Below are positions 1 to 8,102 of a stretch of 64,000 bases of DNA, one piece after another. Source of the DNA: an uncultured Mucilaginibacter sp. GTDB lineage: Bacteria; Bacteroidota; Bacteroidia; Sphingobacteriales; Sphingobacteriaceae. Position 1 is the first letter of the stretch; every line of letters starts with the position of its first letter. The position numbers and the translations under genes were made by a program. The notes under the pieces are model-generated. The model was not told the DNA's origin, ran no database searches, and saw only the letters and a program-made list of their open reading frames with translations. The stretch is taken from assembly GCA_903864275.1 (NCBI GenBank), contig CAIPFE010000012.1, forward strand, positions 44,332 through 108,331, in the 5' to 3' direction.

Positions 1-425
1 TAAATACCGCCGGTTAGCTCACGAAGAATAATAAGGTCTGTGCCTTCTATCCGCTCTCTTTTTAATGGTGAATTATCAATTAATGATGGGAAAGTAAATG
101 TCGGGCGAATGTTTGCAAACAGGCCCAATTTTTTGCGCATTTTCAACAATCCCTGCTCGGGGCGAACGGTTGCTTTCGGGTCGTTATCAAAACGAGGGTG
201 ACCTATGGCGCCAAACAGGACAGCATCGGCTGCCATACATATCTCGTGGGTTTCATCGGGATAGGGCTCGCCAACAGCATCTATTGCACAAGCGCCGGTT
301 AAAGCCGGTGTCCAGGTGATCTCATGGTTAAATTTTTTTGCGATTGCGTCAGATACTTTAACAGCCTGGGCAATAACTTCAGGCCCGATACCGTCTCCTG
401 CTAAAAGTGCGATTTTTAATTTCAT
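1..425 (-). CDS. leuB: 3-isopropylmalate dehydrogenase, 5' part (cut by window edge)
   Basis: Not in the ORF track because it runs off the window. Reading the minus strand from the ATG at 425 gives [20 protein letters not shown] and, near residue 136, RELTGGI, both hallmarks of the isocitrate/isopropylmalate dehydrogenase family. The enzyme oxidatively decarboxylates 3-isopropylmalate to 2-ketoisocaproate using NAD in the cytosol. About 141 N-terminal residues are visible out of the usual 350-360. It is the last visible gene of the branched-chain cluster. A -7 box lies about 55 nt upstream, so it may be transcribed partly on its own. Identification is firm; the C-terminus cannot be judged. 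Confidence 0.93.
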   Translation of the reverse strand, partial: MKLKIALLAGDGIGPEVIAQAVKVSDAIAKKFNHEITWTPALTGACAIDAVGEPYPDETHEICMAADAVLFGAIGHPRFDNDPKATVRPEQGLLKMRKKLGLFANIRPTFTFPSLIDNSPLKRERIEGTDLIILRELTGGI

Positions 426-479
426 TTATTTGTAGTTGTATTTAAATGCTTGTTAAGCCTTTACAGCTGCGATGATTTT

Positions 480-487
480 CAAAGCTA
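480..487 (-). promoter_or_regulatory. candidate -7 box upstream of leuB
   Basis: The minus strand reads TAGCTTTG, an exact match to the Bacteroidota -7 consensus TAnnTTTG, about 55 nt before the leuB ATG. No convincing -33 TTTG lies 19-21 nt further upstream, so this is only a half-supported promoter. Confidence 0.35.
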
Positions 488-555
488 AGATATACCTTTC
501 TATACCATTATAGCTAAGCATTTTGCTCATTGTGATAAAATGTTAAGTATATATT

Positions 556-2073
556 TTAAATTATATTCAACATCTTCTGTGTGGCCTTAATGGCGCAAAC
601 CGTTTGATCAGAATCCAACCCCCTGGTTATAAATTTTTTCATATCGGTTTGCCAGGTAATAATGGTCTCGCACAATGCATCGGAACTACTGCCGGGTGCT
701 ATCCGCACTGCGTAGTCGATCAGCTTTGGCAGGCACCTTTGTTTCTTGGCATAAACCATTGCCAGCGCATTCATAAAGGCATCAAACTGGCCATCACCCT
801 GGGCATTTTCTTCAAACTTTTCCCCGTCAATCTTTACAGAAATGGTTGCAGAAGGGCGCAAACCCATCGAGTGCATTAAAACATACGATTCTACGACAAC
901 CTTCTGTTCATAAAGGCTGCTATCCAAAACATCCGAAATAATATACGGAAGGTCTTCTTTGGTTACCGTTTCTTTTTTATCACCGAGTTCAATAACACGC
1001 TGGGTAACTTTCTTCAGGTCGGCATCATTTAATTTTAAGCCTAATTCCTGCAGGTTTTTTTCGATATTGGCTTTCCCGGAGGTTTTGCCCAAAGCATATT
1101 CCCGCTTTCTCCCAAAACGTTCCGGCAGCAGGTCGTTAAAATATAAATTATTTTTACTGTCGCCATCAGCGTGGATACCTGCGGTTTGCGTAAACACATT
1201 GGCACCAACAATTGGTTTATTCGAAGGTATCCTAACGCCCGAAAATGTTTCGATAAGCTTACTTACCTTATAAATGGACGATTCTTTGATCCCTATTTCA
1301 ACCTCGGGCGCAAAGTCATTTATAACAGCTACTGCGCTGGCCATCGCCGCGTTGCCCGCTCTTTCGCCCATGCCGTTAACTGTTAAATGCAAGCCGTTTA
1401 CACCAGCCTTTACAGCTTCCAAAACATTTGCGGTGCCCAGGTCATAATCATTATGTGCATGGAAATCAAAATGGGTATCGGGATATTTTAATCTCAAATC
1501 AGTTAAAAATTTAAAGGTCTCTTCCGGGGTTAAAATCCCCAGCGTATCCGGTAATAGTATGCGCTTTACCGGTTGTGTGGAAAGAAAATCTAATAACCGG
1601 TAAACATATTCGGGCGAATTACGCATGCCATTACTCCAATCCTCCAAATAAACGTTGGTAGCGATGTTTTTACTCCCGGCCAGGTCGATAACATATTTTA
1701 TTTCTGAAAAATGCTGTTCAGGTGTTTTTTTAAGTTGATGGGTTAAATGGTTTAACGAGCCCTTGGTCAATAAATTCTGCACCTTAACCCCCGATTCTAT
1801 CATCCAATCGATAGAAACACCATTGTCTACGAATGACAACACTTCAATTCGGTCGGCATAGCCATTTTCTTCGGCCCAGATCAAAATGCTTTTTACCGCC
1901 TGGAACTCGCCTTCAGATACACGTGCAGAGGCAATTTCGACCCTGTCCACATTGAGTTCTTCCAACAGCAGTTGGGTTATCGTTAACTTTTCTGACATGG
2001 AAAATGACACGCCCGATGTTTGTTCACCATCGCGGAGTGTGGTGTCCATTATTTCTATTTTTCTTCGTTCCAT
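556..2073 (-). CDS. LeuA-family synthase with regulatory domain (second isopropylmalate or citramalate synthase)
   Basis: A 505-residue HMGL-like acyltransferase. [13 protein letters not shown] lies at residues 9-21, the metal-binding HAHND at 205-209 and NGMGERAGN at about 233-241. The C-terminal part from about residue 365 (VESYVLMHSMGLRPSATISV) fits the LeuA allosteric/dimerisation domain. Such enzymes condense acetyl-CoA with a 2-keto acid. It is a paralogue of the 392-residue LeuA at 4334-5512, which lacks this domain. Because leuC, leuD and leuB also process citramalate, a citramalate synthase role feeding isoleucine is as plausible as isopropylmalate synthase. It lies between leuD and leuB in the same direction. 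Family is certain, substrate is not. Confidence 0.85.
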   Translation of the reverse strand: MERRKIEIMDTTLRDGEQTSGVSFSMSEKLTITQLLLEELNVDRVEIASARVSEGEFQAVKSILIWAEENGYADRIEVLSFVDNGVSIDWMIESGVKVQNLLTKGSLNHLTHQLKKTPEQHFSEIKYVIDLAGSKNIATNVYLEDWSNGMRNSPEYVYRLLDFLSTQPVKRILLPDTLGILTPEETFKFLTDLRLKYPDTHFDFHAHNDYDLGTANVLEAVKAGVNGLHLTVNGMGERAGNAAMASAVAVINDFAPEVEIGIKESSIYKVSKLIETFSGVRIPSNKPIVGANVFTQTAGIHADGDSKNNLYFNDLLPERFGRKREYALGKTSGKANIEKNLQELGLKLNDADLKKVTQRVIELGDKKETVTKEDLPYIISDVLDSSLYEQKVVVESYVLMHSMGLRPSATISVKIDGEKFEENAQGDGQFDAFMNALAMVYAKKQRCLPKLIDYAVRIAPGSSSDALCETIITWQTDMKKFITRGLDSDQTVCAIKATQKMLNII

Positions 2074-2106
2074 GTAACAGATGTTCTTTGATTTGGTACT
2101 ATATGA

Positions 2107-2187
2107 GAGTCAAGAATCAAGAGTCAAGAACCAAGACAAAACATGTCTGCTTTCTTGTCTTGGTTCTTGACTCTTGGTTCTTGATTC
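2107..2187. repeat. Heptamer-built hairpin, 31-bp stem
   Basis: The left arm is made of 7-nt units (gagtcaa, gaatcaa, gagtcaa, gaaccaa) and the right arm (2157-2187) is its near-perfect reverse complement, 29 of 31 positions by hand, around a 19-nt loop. It fills the spacer between the leuD stop codon and the start of the second leuA-like gene. It would form a long RNA hairpin in the operon transcript. Member of the period-7 family described in the findings. Confidence 0.8.
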
Positions 2188-2193
2188 TATTAA

Positions 2194-2790
2194 TTAAAGC
2201 GGAAGATTTGCTGCAAATTCCTCAATTTCCGGTTTGATGCTTTGCAGATAATCGATATCATCAAAGCCATTGATCATGTTGTCTTTTTTATAGGGGCTAA
2301 TTTCAAATTTTTCCTTTTCCCCTGTCGCCAAAAGCGTAATGGTTTGCTCGGGTAAATTCACTTCTATTTCCGTTTTAGGATCTGCATGAATTGCAGCAAA
2401 TAGCTTTTCAGAAAACTCAGGGCTAACCTGTACGGGCAGTACGCCAATGTTAAGGCAATTGTTCCTGAAAATGTCTGCAAAAAAGCTGGATACGACACAC
2501 CTGAAACCGTAATCGTAAACCGCCCATGCGGCATGCTCCCTGGACGAACCGGAGCCAAAGTTTTTTCCGCCAACCAATATTTTGCCGCTGTAGGTCTGGT
2601 TGTTTAACACGAAATCCTTTTTAGGCGTGTTATCTGCATTATACCGCCAGTCGCGGAAAAGGTTATCCCCGAAGCCAATACGTTCGGTAGCTTTCAGAAA
2701 TCGCGCGGGGATCAATTGATCGGTATCCACATTTTCTATCGGAAGCGGGACCGCTGTACTTATTAGTATATTGAATTTATCGTAAGCCAT
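2194..2790 (-). CDS. leuD: 3-isopropylmalate dehydratase small subunit
   Basis: 198 residues, the usual length for LeuD. The N-terminus has NVDTDQLIPARFL at about 20-32 and the centre has GSGSSREHAAWA at about 79-90, the swivelling-domain signature of the aconitase small subunit. Together with LeuC it isomerises 2-isopropylmalate to 3-isopropylmalate. It lies directly downstream of leuC (114-bp spacer filled with repeats) and upstream of the second leuA-like gene. Two copies of a GATTTCACCGAT repeat sit just upstream of its ATG. The start is the only reasonable ATG and matches the family N-terminus. Confidence 0.95.
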   Translation of the reverse strand: MAYDKFNILISTAVPLPIENVDTDQLIPARFLKATERIGFGDNLFRDWRYNADNTPKKDFVLNNQTYSGKILVGGKNFGSGSSREHAAWAVYDYGFRCVVSSFFADIFRNNCLNIGVLPVQVSPEFSEKLFAAIHADPKTEIEVNLPEQTITLLATGEKEKFEISPYKKDNMINGFDDIDYLQSIKPEIEEFAANLPL

Positions 2791-2800
2791 TTTATTTTTT

Positions 2801-2832
2801 TGATTTCACCGATGGGTTTTGATTTCACCGAT
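2801..2832. repeat. Two copies of GATTTCACCGAT
   Basis: The 12-mer gatttcaccgat occurs twice about 19-20 nt apart, starting 12 nt upstream of the leuD start codon. The same 12-mer occurs four times upstream of ilvC and twice upstream of ilvB. Confidence 0.8.
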
Positions 2833-2837
2833 TTATA

Positions 2838-2904
2838 TTAGTCATTTTGTCATTGGGTCATTAAATCATTTTTTGATTTCTGACCATTCACTACTCACCA
2901 CTCA
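2838..2904. repeat. Heptamer-type spacer between leuC and leuD
   Basis: Runs of degenerate 7-nt units are visible: gtcattt/tgtcatt/gggtcatt on the left, then accattc/actactc/accactc/actaaac abutting the leuC stop codon. The two halves are not obvious reverse complements of each other, so this may be a decayed or composite member of the family. Confidence 0.5.
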
Positions 2905-4311
2905 CTAAACAAGTTCTTCAATTAGCGTTCTCGGATCAGTAACCACACCGGTAATTGCGGCCGCGGCAGCAACTAAAGGACTTGCAAGCATAGTCCTTGC
3001 GCCGGGACCCTGCCTGCCTTCGAAGTTCCTGTTTGATGTACTTACAGCATATTTACCTGCTGGGATCTTATCATCATTCATCGCCAGGCATGCTGAGCAA
3101 CCCGGTTGGCGTAACGAAAATCCTGCCTCCGTTAAAACATCCAATAAGCCTTCTTCTTTGATCTGCGTTTCTACGATATGCGATCCCGGCACCAGCCAAA
3201 CTGTAACGTCATCAGCTTTGTGTTTGCCTTTTACAAGGGATGTAAATGCCCTGAAATCTTCTATACGGCCATTTGTGCAGCTGCCTACAAAGACGAAGTC
3301 TACCTTTTTACCAAGCATATGCTCGCCTTCAGAGAACCCCATATAGTGGAGCGATTTTTCGTATGTTGCCGCGCCGCCTTCAACATGGGCAGCGTCAGGT
3401 ATATCGTTTGAAATTCCCATGCCCATCCCGGGGTTTGTGCCGTAGGTGATCATAGGTTCAATCGCAGCGCCGTCGAAAGTAAATTCTTTATCAAAAACAG
3501 CATCAGGATCAGTTTTCAGCGTGCGGTAATAAGCTAACGCCCTATCCCATGCTTCGCCTTTGGGGGTGAATTCACGGCCCTTTACGTAATTTATGGTAGT
3601 ATCATCCGGGGCGATCATCCCGCCGCGCGCACCCATTTCGATGCTCATATTACAAACCGTCATCCGGCCTTCCATGCTCATGTTTTCGAAAACATCGCCG
3701 GCATATTCTACAAAGTACCCTGTAGCGCCGGACGTGGACAGTTTTGAAATGATAAACAGCGCGACATCCTTTGGCGTGACACTTGCACCCAATTTTCCAT
3801 TGATATTGATGCGCATTTTTTTAGGTTTCGGCTGCATGATACATTGTGTAGCCAAAACCATTTCCACTTCGGACGTACCAATGCCGAAAGCGATCGCACC
3901 GAAAGCGCCATGGGTAGAGGTGTGCGAATCTCCGCAAACGATAGTTGCGCCGGGCTGCGTAATGCCATATTCAGGACCGATAACGTGCACGATGCCGTTC
4001 TTCTGATGGCCCAGTCCCCAATAGCTGATGCCATATTCGTTTGAGTTCGACTCCAACGCGTTTAGCTGGTTTGCAGAAAGCGGATCGGCAACCGGCAAAT
4101 GCTGGTTGATTGTAGGCGTGTTATGATCTGCGGTTGCAAATGTACGCTCAGGGTATAAAACCCGTATCCCCCTGGTCTTTAATCCCAAAAAGGCAACGGG
4201 ACTGGTTACTTCATGGATAAGATGGCGATCAATAAAAAGCACATCGGGCCCACCTTCGATCTTGCGCACCACGTGCGTGTCCCAAACCTTATCAAACAAT
4301 GTTCTGCTCAT
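2905..4311 (-). CDS. leuC: 3-isopropylmalate dehydratase large subunit
   Basis: 468 residues, the standard LeuC length. Iron-sulfur ligand motifs are present: VGSCTNGR near residue 350 and GCSACLAMN near residue 410, plus the aconitase signature [13 protein letters not shown] near 133. It binds a 4Fe-4S cluster and forms isopropylmalate isomerase with LeuD. It begins 22 nt downstream of leuA, so leuA-leuC-leuD are very likely co-transcribed. Nothing is missing or unusual in the protein. Confidence 0.97.
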   Translation of the reverse strand: MSRTLFDKVWDTHVVRKIEGGPDVLFIDRHLIHEVTSPVAFLGLKTRGIRVLYPERTFATADHNTPTINQHLPVADPLSANQLNALESNSNEYGISYWGLGHQKNGIVHVIGPEYGITQPGATIVCGDSHTSTHGAFGAIAFGIGTSEVEMVLATQCIMQPKPKKMRININGKLGASVTPKDVALFIISKLSTSGATGYFVEYAGDVFENMSMEGRMTVCNMSIEMGARGGMIAPDDTTINYVKGREFTPKGEAWDRALAYYRTLKTDPDAVFDKEFTFDGAAIEPMITYGTNPGMGMGISNDIPDAAHVEGGAATYEKSLHYMGFSEGEHMLGKKVDFVFVGSCTNGRIEDFRAFTSLVKGKHKADDVTVWLVPGSHIVETQIKEEGLLDVLTEAGFSLRQPGCSACLAMNDDKIPAGKYAVSTSNRNFEGRQGPGARTMLASPLVAAAAAITGVVTDPRTLIEELV

Positions 4312-4333
4312 TTTATATTTTATTAGGTATTAC

Positions 4334-5512
4334 TCATTTTTGTACCGACTGACCATACAGGCTATCGCTGGTAACCAGCAATAAAAGATCGTCATCGTTT
4401 AAATTTAATTTATTATCGGCCAGCGTAAGGAAATTTTTATAGGCCACGTCAAGTTCCGCACGGTCAAGGTGATGGCCAAGACGGTCTAAATGGTACTTTA
4501 AGGCATGCCTTCCGCTGCGGGCAGTAAGCACGATGCTCGCATTCGGGAAACCTACGTCTTCAGGCTTTATAATTTCGTAATTCTCACGGTTCTTTAAAAA
4601 ACCATCCTGGTGTATGCCTGAGCTATGCGCGAACGCGTTGCTACCCACAATAGCCTTGTTTGCCTGTACGGGCATACGCATTTGCGAGGCTACCATGCGG
4701 CTGATCTCGTAAAAATTGCGGGTATTGATATTGGTATGAAGCCCGAGGTTATGGGTTTTTAATATCATCACCACTTCTTCCAATGACGTATTTCCTGCGC
4801 GTTCGCCAATTCCGTTTATGGTGCCTTCTACCTGGCGGGCGCCATTCTGCAAACCGGCTATGGAGTTGGCTGTAGCCAGTCCGAGGTCGTTATGGCAATG
4901 GGCCGATATAATAGCTTTGTCAATATTTTGAACATTCTCTTTCAGGAAACGGATCTTATCGCCATATTGGTTGGGCAGGCAATAACCGTTGGTATCAGGA
5001 ATATTGACGACCGTTGCACCGGCGGCTATAACCGCTTCTATCATTTGCGCTAAATAATTAATATCCGCACGGCCGGCGTCTTCGGCATAAAATTCAATAT
5101 CCTCGACAAAGCGTTTTGCATATTTTACGGCATCAACAGCACGTTCCAGTATTTCCTCGCGGGTGCTGTTAAATTTATGTTTGATATGCATATCCGATGC
5201 ACCGATGCCGGTGTGGATGCGCGGGTGCTTTGCATACTGCAATGATTCAACTGCCACATCAATATCGCCCTTGTTGGCGCGGGTTAGGGCGCAAACGGTT
5301 GGATTCCTGACAGCCCTTGATATTTCTACCACACTCTGAAAATCGCCCGGACTTGAAATAGGGAAACCTGCTTCAATAATATCCACTCCCAAGGCTTCCA
5401 GTTCCCTTGCTATCTCAATTTTTTCAGGGGTGGTTAACTGGCAGCCCGGCACCTGCTCGCCATCGCGGAGCGTGGTGTCAAAAACATAGACTCGGTTTGG
5501 ATCGTGTATCAT
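4334..5512 (-). CDS. leuA: 2-isopropylmalate synthase, short form without regulatory domain
   Basis: 392 residues. [15 protein letters not shown] starts near residue 12, the HCHND metal motif lies near 205 and [13 protein letters not shown] near 231, typical of LeuA. The protein ends after the catalytic and linker domains ([11 protein letters not shown]), about 110 residues shorter than full LeuA, so the C-terminal leucine-binding domain is absent. It condenses acetyl-CoA with 2-ketoisovalerate, the committed step of leucine synthesis. It lies 22 nt upstream of leuC. Feedback control could come from the longer paralogue at 556-2073 or be lost. Confidence 0.92.
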   Translation of the reverse strand: MIHDPNRVYVFDTTLRDGEQVPGCQLTTPEKIEIARELEALGVDIIEAGFPISSPGDFQSVVEISRAVRNPTVCALTRANKGDIDVAVESLQYAKHPRIHTGIGASDMHIKHKFNSTREEILERAVDAVKYAKRFVEDIEFYAEDAGRADINYLAQMIEAVIAAGATVVNIPDTNGYCLPNQYGDKIRFLKENVQNIDKAIISAHCHNDLGLATANSIAGLQNGARQVEGTINGIGERAGNTSLEEVVMILKTHNLGLHTNINTRNFYEISRMVASQMRMPVQANKAIVGSNAFAHSSGIHQDGFLKNRENYEIIKPEDVGFPNASIVLTARSGRHALKYHLDRLGHHLDRAELDVAYKNFLTLADNKLNLNDDDLLLLVTSDSLYGQSVQK

Positions 5513-5526
5513 CGTTTTTTGATTTT

Positions 5527-5682
5527 AGATGTGAGATATGAGATTTGAGACTTTTTGCAAAGTTCTTTTCTGATACCAGACACCGGTTATTGTTTAATCT
5601 ATTTGTTCATCAAATTACCATAAAAATGTAATTAAAGAGTGAGATCTTACCTTTCACATCTCAAATCTCACATTTCAATTCT
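5527..5682. repeat. Heptamer-built inverted repeat between leuA and methyltransferase
   Basis: The left arm (5527-5550) reads agatgtg, agatatg, agatttg; the right arm (about 5654-5682) carries tctcaaa, tctcaca, tttcaat. The arms are imperfect reverse complements separated by about 105 nt. The right arm reaches the stop codon of the methyltransferase gene. Confidence 0.6.
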
Positions 5683-6433
5683 CTCTTAAAGCAACAAACC
5701 TCAACCGCACATAATCGATATACCAATTGCCATTGATATTATAATATGGCTCAAGCAGATCAGTGATCTCCGCTACAATTTGCTCCTGCTCTGTTTCATC
5801 AACCCCTTCAAAAAAAGTATCGCCAAACATGTTGAGCCATTTTGCCACACCATCGCGGCCATCCTGCAATAATGTTGGCCTGTCGAAATGAATGGCTGAT
5901 GTTACCCTGAAGCCCGCGTTTTCCAGCCTGGTGATATAATCTCCCATTGAAGGGAAATACCATGGTTTCTTAATCGCCAAATGTGGGTACCTACGCTTTT
6001 CAAGCACCTGCCGTGTTGTCGCCAGGATATGTGCGTTATTTCCTTTCCCTCCCATTTCGGCAACAAACCGACCGCTGGTTTTCAGGCTGTCATAAACACA
6101 TTTTATCGCATCATCCGCTTTGTGCACCCAATGTAAAACCGCATTAGAAAAAACCGCGTCGAACGGCTCATCAAAATGAAAATCAGCAGCATCGGCCACC
6201 CGGAAATCAATACCCGGATAAGTTTTTGCTGCTTTCGCGATCATATCCGCAGATGCATCAATACCAATTACTTCCGCGCCATTATTTTTAATTTCATTTG
6301 TTAAATGACCCGTACCACAGCCCAAATCAAGTATCCGCTCACCTGGTTTTATTTCCAACAGTTCCAGCACACTTTCGCCGTATTGAAATACGAAAGCATG
6401 TTTGTCGTCATATAATTCAGCGTTCCATTTCAT
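5675..6433 (-). CDS. Class I SAM-dependent methyltransferase, trans-aconitate methyltransferase-like
   Basis: 252 residues with SAM motif I ILDLGCGTGHLT near residue 34 and an acidic loop (VIGIDASADMI) near 56, followed by FDAVFSNAVLHWVHK, typical of the Methyltransf_25/Tam group. It resembles E. coli trans-aconitate 2-methyltransferase in length and layout. Its place between ilvC and leuA, in the same direction, suggests a role connected to the pathway. Yeast Tmt1 methylates trans-aconitate and 3-isopropylmalate, so methylation of a stray leucine-pathway acid is an attractive but unproven idea. Family is firm, substrate is inference. Confidence 0.75.
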   Translation of the reverse strand: MKWNAELYDDKHAFVFQYGESVLELLEIKPGERILDLGCGTGHLTNEIKNNGAEVIGIDASADMIAKAAKTYPGIDFRVADAADFHFDEPFDAVFSNAVLHWVHKADDAIKCVYDSLKTSGRFVAEMGGKGNNAHILATTRQVLEKRRYPHLAIKKPWYFPSMGDYITRLENAGFRVTSAIHFDRPTLLQDGRDGVAKWLNMFGDTFFEGVDETEQEQIVAEITDLLEPYYNINGNWYIDYVRLRFVALREN

Positions 6434-6436
6434 TTC

Positions 6437-6480
6437 TTAGTCATTGGTCATTTGCTTCGCGTCATTGGTCATTGGTGAAT
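6437..6480. repeat. gtcattg-type heptamer run
   Basis: Repeated units tagtcattg, gtcattt, gtcattg, gtcattg, gtgaatg lie immediately upstream of the methyltransferase ATG. They resemble the tRNA-adk spacer element (18392-18457) in unit sequence. No clear inverted partner was found. Confidence 0.5.
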
Positions 6481-6516
6481 GAGGCTTTTACAATATCAAT
6501 AGTTATCCCTTTTTTG

Positions 6517-6542
6517 TTCCCCCTTTAGGGGGTCAGGGGGCC
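6517..6542. repeat. CCCCCTTTAGGGGG repeat forming the ABM gene end
   Basis: A G/C-block palindromic repeat (ccccctttaggggg followed by tcagggggcc). On the minus strand it encodes the last residues GPLTP and the stop codon of the ABM-domain gene. Near-identical copies lie at 8748-8773, 9434-9460 and 11284-11309, each at or near the 3' end of a gene. Confidence 0.8.
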
Positions 6543-6818
6543 ATAATGTTCAACCGTCGGAAAAGGCTCATAAAAATGATGCAACAACCTTTTCCATTCC
6601 TGGTATTCCTTTGATTCCCTGAAGCCCACTGTATGGTCTGTCAACTTTTCCCATTCAACCAATAAAATGAACTGACTTGTGTTTTCAATACATCTTTTTA
6701 GCTGGTGCGATATGTAACCTGCCATTTTTGATATGATCGCCTTTGCTACAGAAAATGCTTTTATAAATTCATCTTCCTTACCGGGGATCACATTCAATAT
6801 GGCAACTTCAAGTATCAT
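6525..6818 (-). CDS. Antibiotic biosynthesis monooxygenase (ABM) domain protein
   Basis: The ORF track starts at 6875, but the first 19 codons lie in a hairpin repeat; the natural start is the ATG at 6818 (MILEVAILNVIPGKEDEF), giving 97 residues. The short ferredoxin-like ABM fold is suggested by the EVAILNVIPGKEDEF opening, the central FILLVEWEKLTDH and length. Such proteins are small dimeric oxygenases or stress-related proteins of uncertain substrate. The C-terminal GPLTP and stop codon come from a dispersed repeat, so the ancestral end was probably slightly different. It lies in the BCAA cluster between ilvC and the methyltransferase; no pathway role is established. Confidence 0.7.
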   Translation of the reverse strand: MILEVAILNVIPGKEDEFIKAFSVAKAIISKMAGYISHQLKRCIENTSQFILLVEWEKLTDHTVGFRESKEYQEWKRLLHHFYEPFPTVEHYGPLTP

Positions 6819-6825
6819 CTTGTTT

Positions 6826-6900
6826 AGATTTGAGATGTGAGATATGAGTATTGAGATAAGAACATTCTGTCTCATATCTCAAATCTCACGTCTCATATCT
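6826..6900. repeat. Heptamer-built hairpin between ABM gene and ilvC
   Basis: The left arm (6826-6860) carries agatttg, agatgtg, agatatg; the right arm (6871-6900) carries tcatatc, tcaaatc, tcacgtc, tcatatc. The arms pair imperfectly over about 30 nt with a short loop. It shares unit sequences with the elements at 5527-5682 and 13830-13923. Confidence 0.75.
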
Positions 6901-6903
6901 TCG

Positions 6904-7962
6904 CTACGCTTCCACCACCTGGTTTTCCGGCCTTAGGCTGCGTACAGTTTTGCCGGCCTGCCACATTTCGCTGTCGCGTAATTCTTTTAGTTCAATATTT
7001 AGTTTTTCGCGGTAATCAGGCTTGCTGTTCGAATCGATTGATTTTTGCGATTCAACGCCTGTTGCCACGCTGTTATACAAATCTTCAAATACCGGCTTGG
7101 TAGCATCGCGGAAACGTTTCCACCAATCCAATGCGCCGCGTTGCGCAGTGGTTGAGCAATTGGCATACATCCAGTCCATACCATTTTCGGCCACTAATGG
7201 CATTAATGATTGGGTTAACTCCTCAACTGTTTCGTTAAATGCTTCGGATGGCGAATGGCCCTTGCTGCGCAATACATCGTACTGTGCCGCAAAAACACCC
7301 TGGATACATCCCATTAAAGTACCGCGCTCGCCGGTTAAGTCGCTGAACACTTCTTTACGGAAATTGGTTTCAAACAAATAACCGCTGCCCACTGCAATGC
7401 CGAGCGCGATAACCCTTTCTTTAGCCCTGCCTGTTGCATCCTGGAAAATAGCGTAGCTTGAGTTTAAGCCGCGGCCCTGTAAAAACATCCTGCGCAACGA
7501 GGTGCCTGATCCCTTTGGTGCAACCAAAAATACGTCGACATCAGCAGGAGGGATGATGCCTGTTTGTTCTTTAAAAGTAATACCAAAGCCGTGTGAAAAA
7601 TACAAGGCCTTGCCCTTTGTTAAATGTTTTTTAACGGTAGGCCATAATTCTATCTGGGCGGCGTCGCTTAGCAGGTAGCAGATCACCGTTCCCCTGTCAA
7701 GGGCTTCTTCAATTTCAAAAAGCGTTTCGCCGGGTACAAAGCCGTCGTTTACAGCTTTATCCCATGTTTTTGTGCCTTTACGCTGGCCAACTATTACGTT
7801 TATGCCGTTGTCTTTTTGATTGAGCGCCTGGCCCGGGCCCTGAACGCCATAGCCAATTACAGCCACAACTTCATTTTTTAATACATCCTGTGCCTTTGAT
7901 AAAGGGAACTCCTCGCGGGTTACTACGTTTTCTTCAGTGCCGCCGAAATTTAATTTTGCCAT
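6904..7962 (-). CDS. ilvC: Ketol-acid reductoisomerase
   Basis: 352 residues. The NADPH-binding Rossmann motif VIGYGVQGPGQ lies near residue 36 and VGQRKG follows near 58. The C-terminal knotted domain contains the conserved DLTGERGTLMG near 208 and the long helices after it. It converts acetolactate or acetohydroxybutyrate to dihydroxy acids. The length fits the short form I remember from Bacteroidota rather than the roughly 490-residue E. coli type. Upstream sit four copies of GATTTCACCGAT, closest about 12 nt before the ATG. It is in line with ilvN and ilvB upstream, with one O-methyltransferase gene between them. Confidence 0.95.
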   Translation of the reverse strand: MAKLNFGGTEENVVTREEFPLSKAQDVLKNEVVAVIGYGVQGPGQALNQKDNGINVIVGQRKGTKTWDKAVNDGFVPGETLFEIEEALDRGTVICYLLSDAAQIELWPTVKKHLTKGKALYFSHGFGITFKEQTGIIPPADVDVFLVAPKGSGTSLRRMFLQGRGLNSSYAIFQDATGRAKERVIALGIAVGSGYLFETNFRKEVFSDLTGERGTLMGCIQGVFAAQYDVLRSKGHSPSEAFNETVEELTQSLMPLVAENGMDWMYANCSTTAQRGALDWWKRFRDATKPVFEDLYNSVATGVESQKSIDSNSKPDYREKLNIELKELRDSEMWQAGKTVRSLRPENQVVEA

Positions 7963-7973
7963 TGTCTTTTTTT

Positions 7974-8055
7974 GATTTCACCGATTTTTTTTGATTTCAC
8001 CGATGTTGGTTTTTATTTGATTTGATTTCACCGATGATGTTTTGATTTCACCGAT
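7974..8055. repeat. Four copies of GATTTCACCGAT upstream of ilvC
   Basis: The 12-mer starts at 7974, 7993, 8024 and 8044, with spacings of 19, 31 and 20 nt and T-rich linkers. All copies have the same orientation. The array occupies almost the whole ilvC 5' spacer. Confidence 0.85.
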
Positions 8056-8074
8056 TTGTAATTTGCATTTTTTT

Positions 8075-8100
8075 ACCTTTCAGCTTTCACCTCTTTCGCC
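8075..8100. repeat. Heptamer-like run at the end of the O-methyltransferase gene
   Basis: Degenerate units cctttca, gctttca, cctcttt, cgccctt abut and probably run into the stop codon of the O-methyltransferase gene. No inverted arm was seen. Confidence 0.35.
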
Positions 8101-8102
8101 CT

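Noticed and set aside
98-319. 73-aa plus-strand ORF at the left end
   Set aside because: Antisense to leuB, which is clearly coding in its own frame.
453-530. 25-codon ORF (MSKMLSYNGIERYILALKIIAAVKA) upstream of leuB, possible leader peptide
   Set aside because: Only two or three leucine codons with no run of them, no attenuator hairpin recognised, and it overlaps the candidate promoter.
3593-4006. 137-aa plus-strand ORF within leuC and similar long antisense ORFs (for example 11736-12395)
   Set aside because: Shadows of highly conserved minus-strand genes; their length follows from the codon bias of the real genes.
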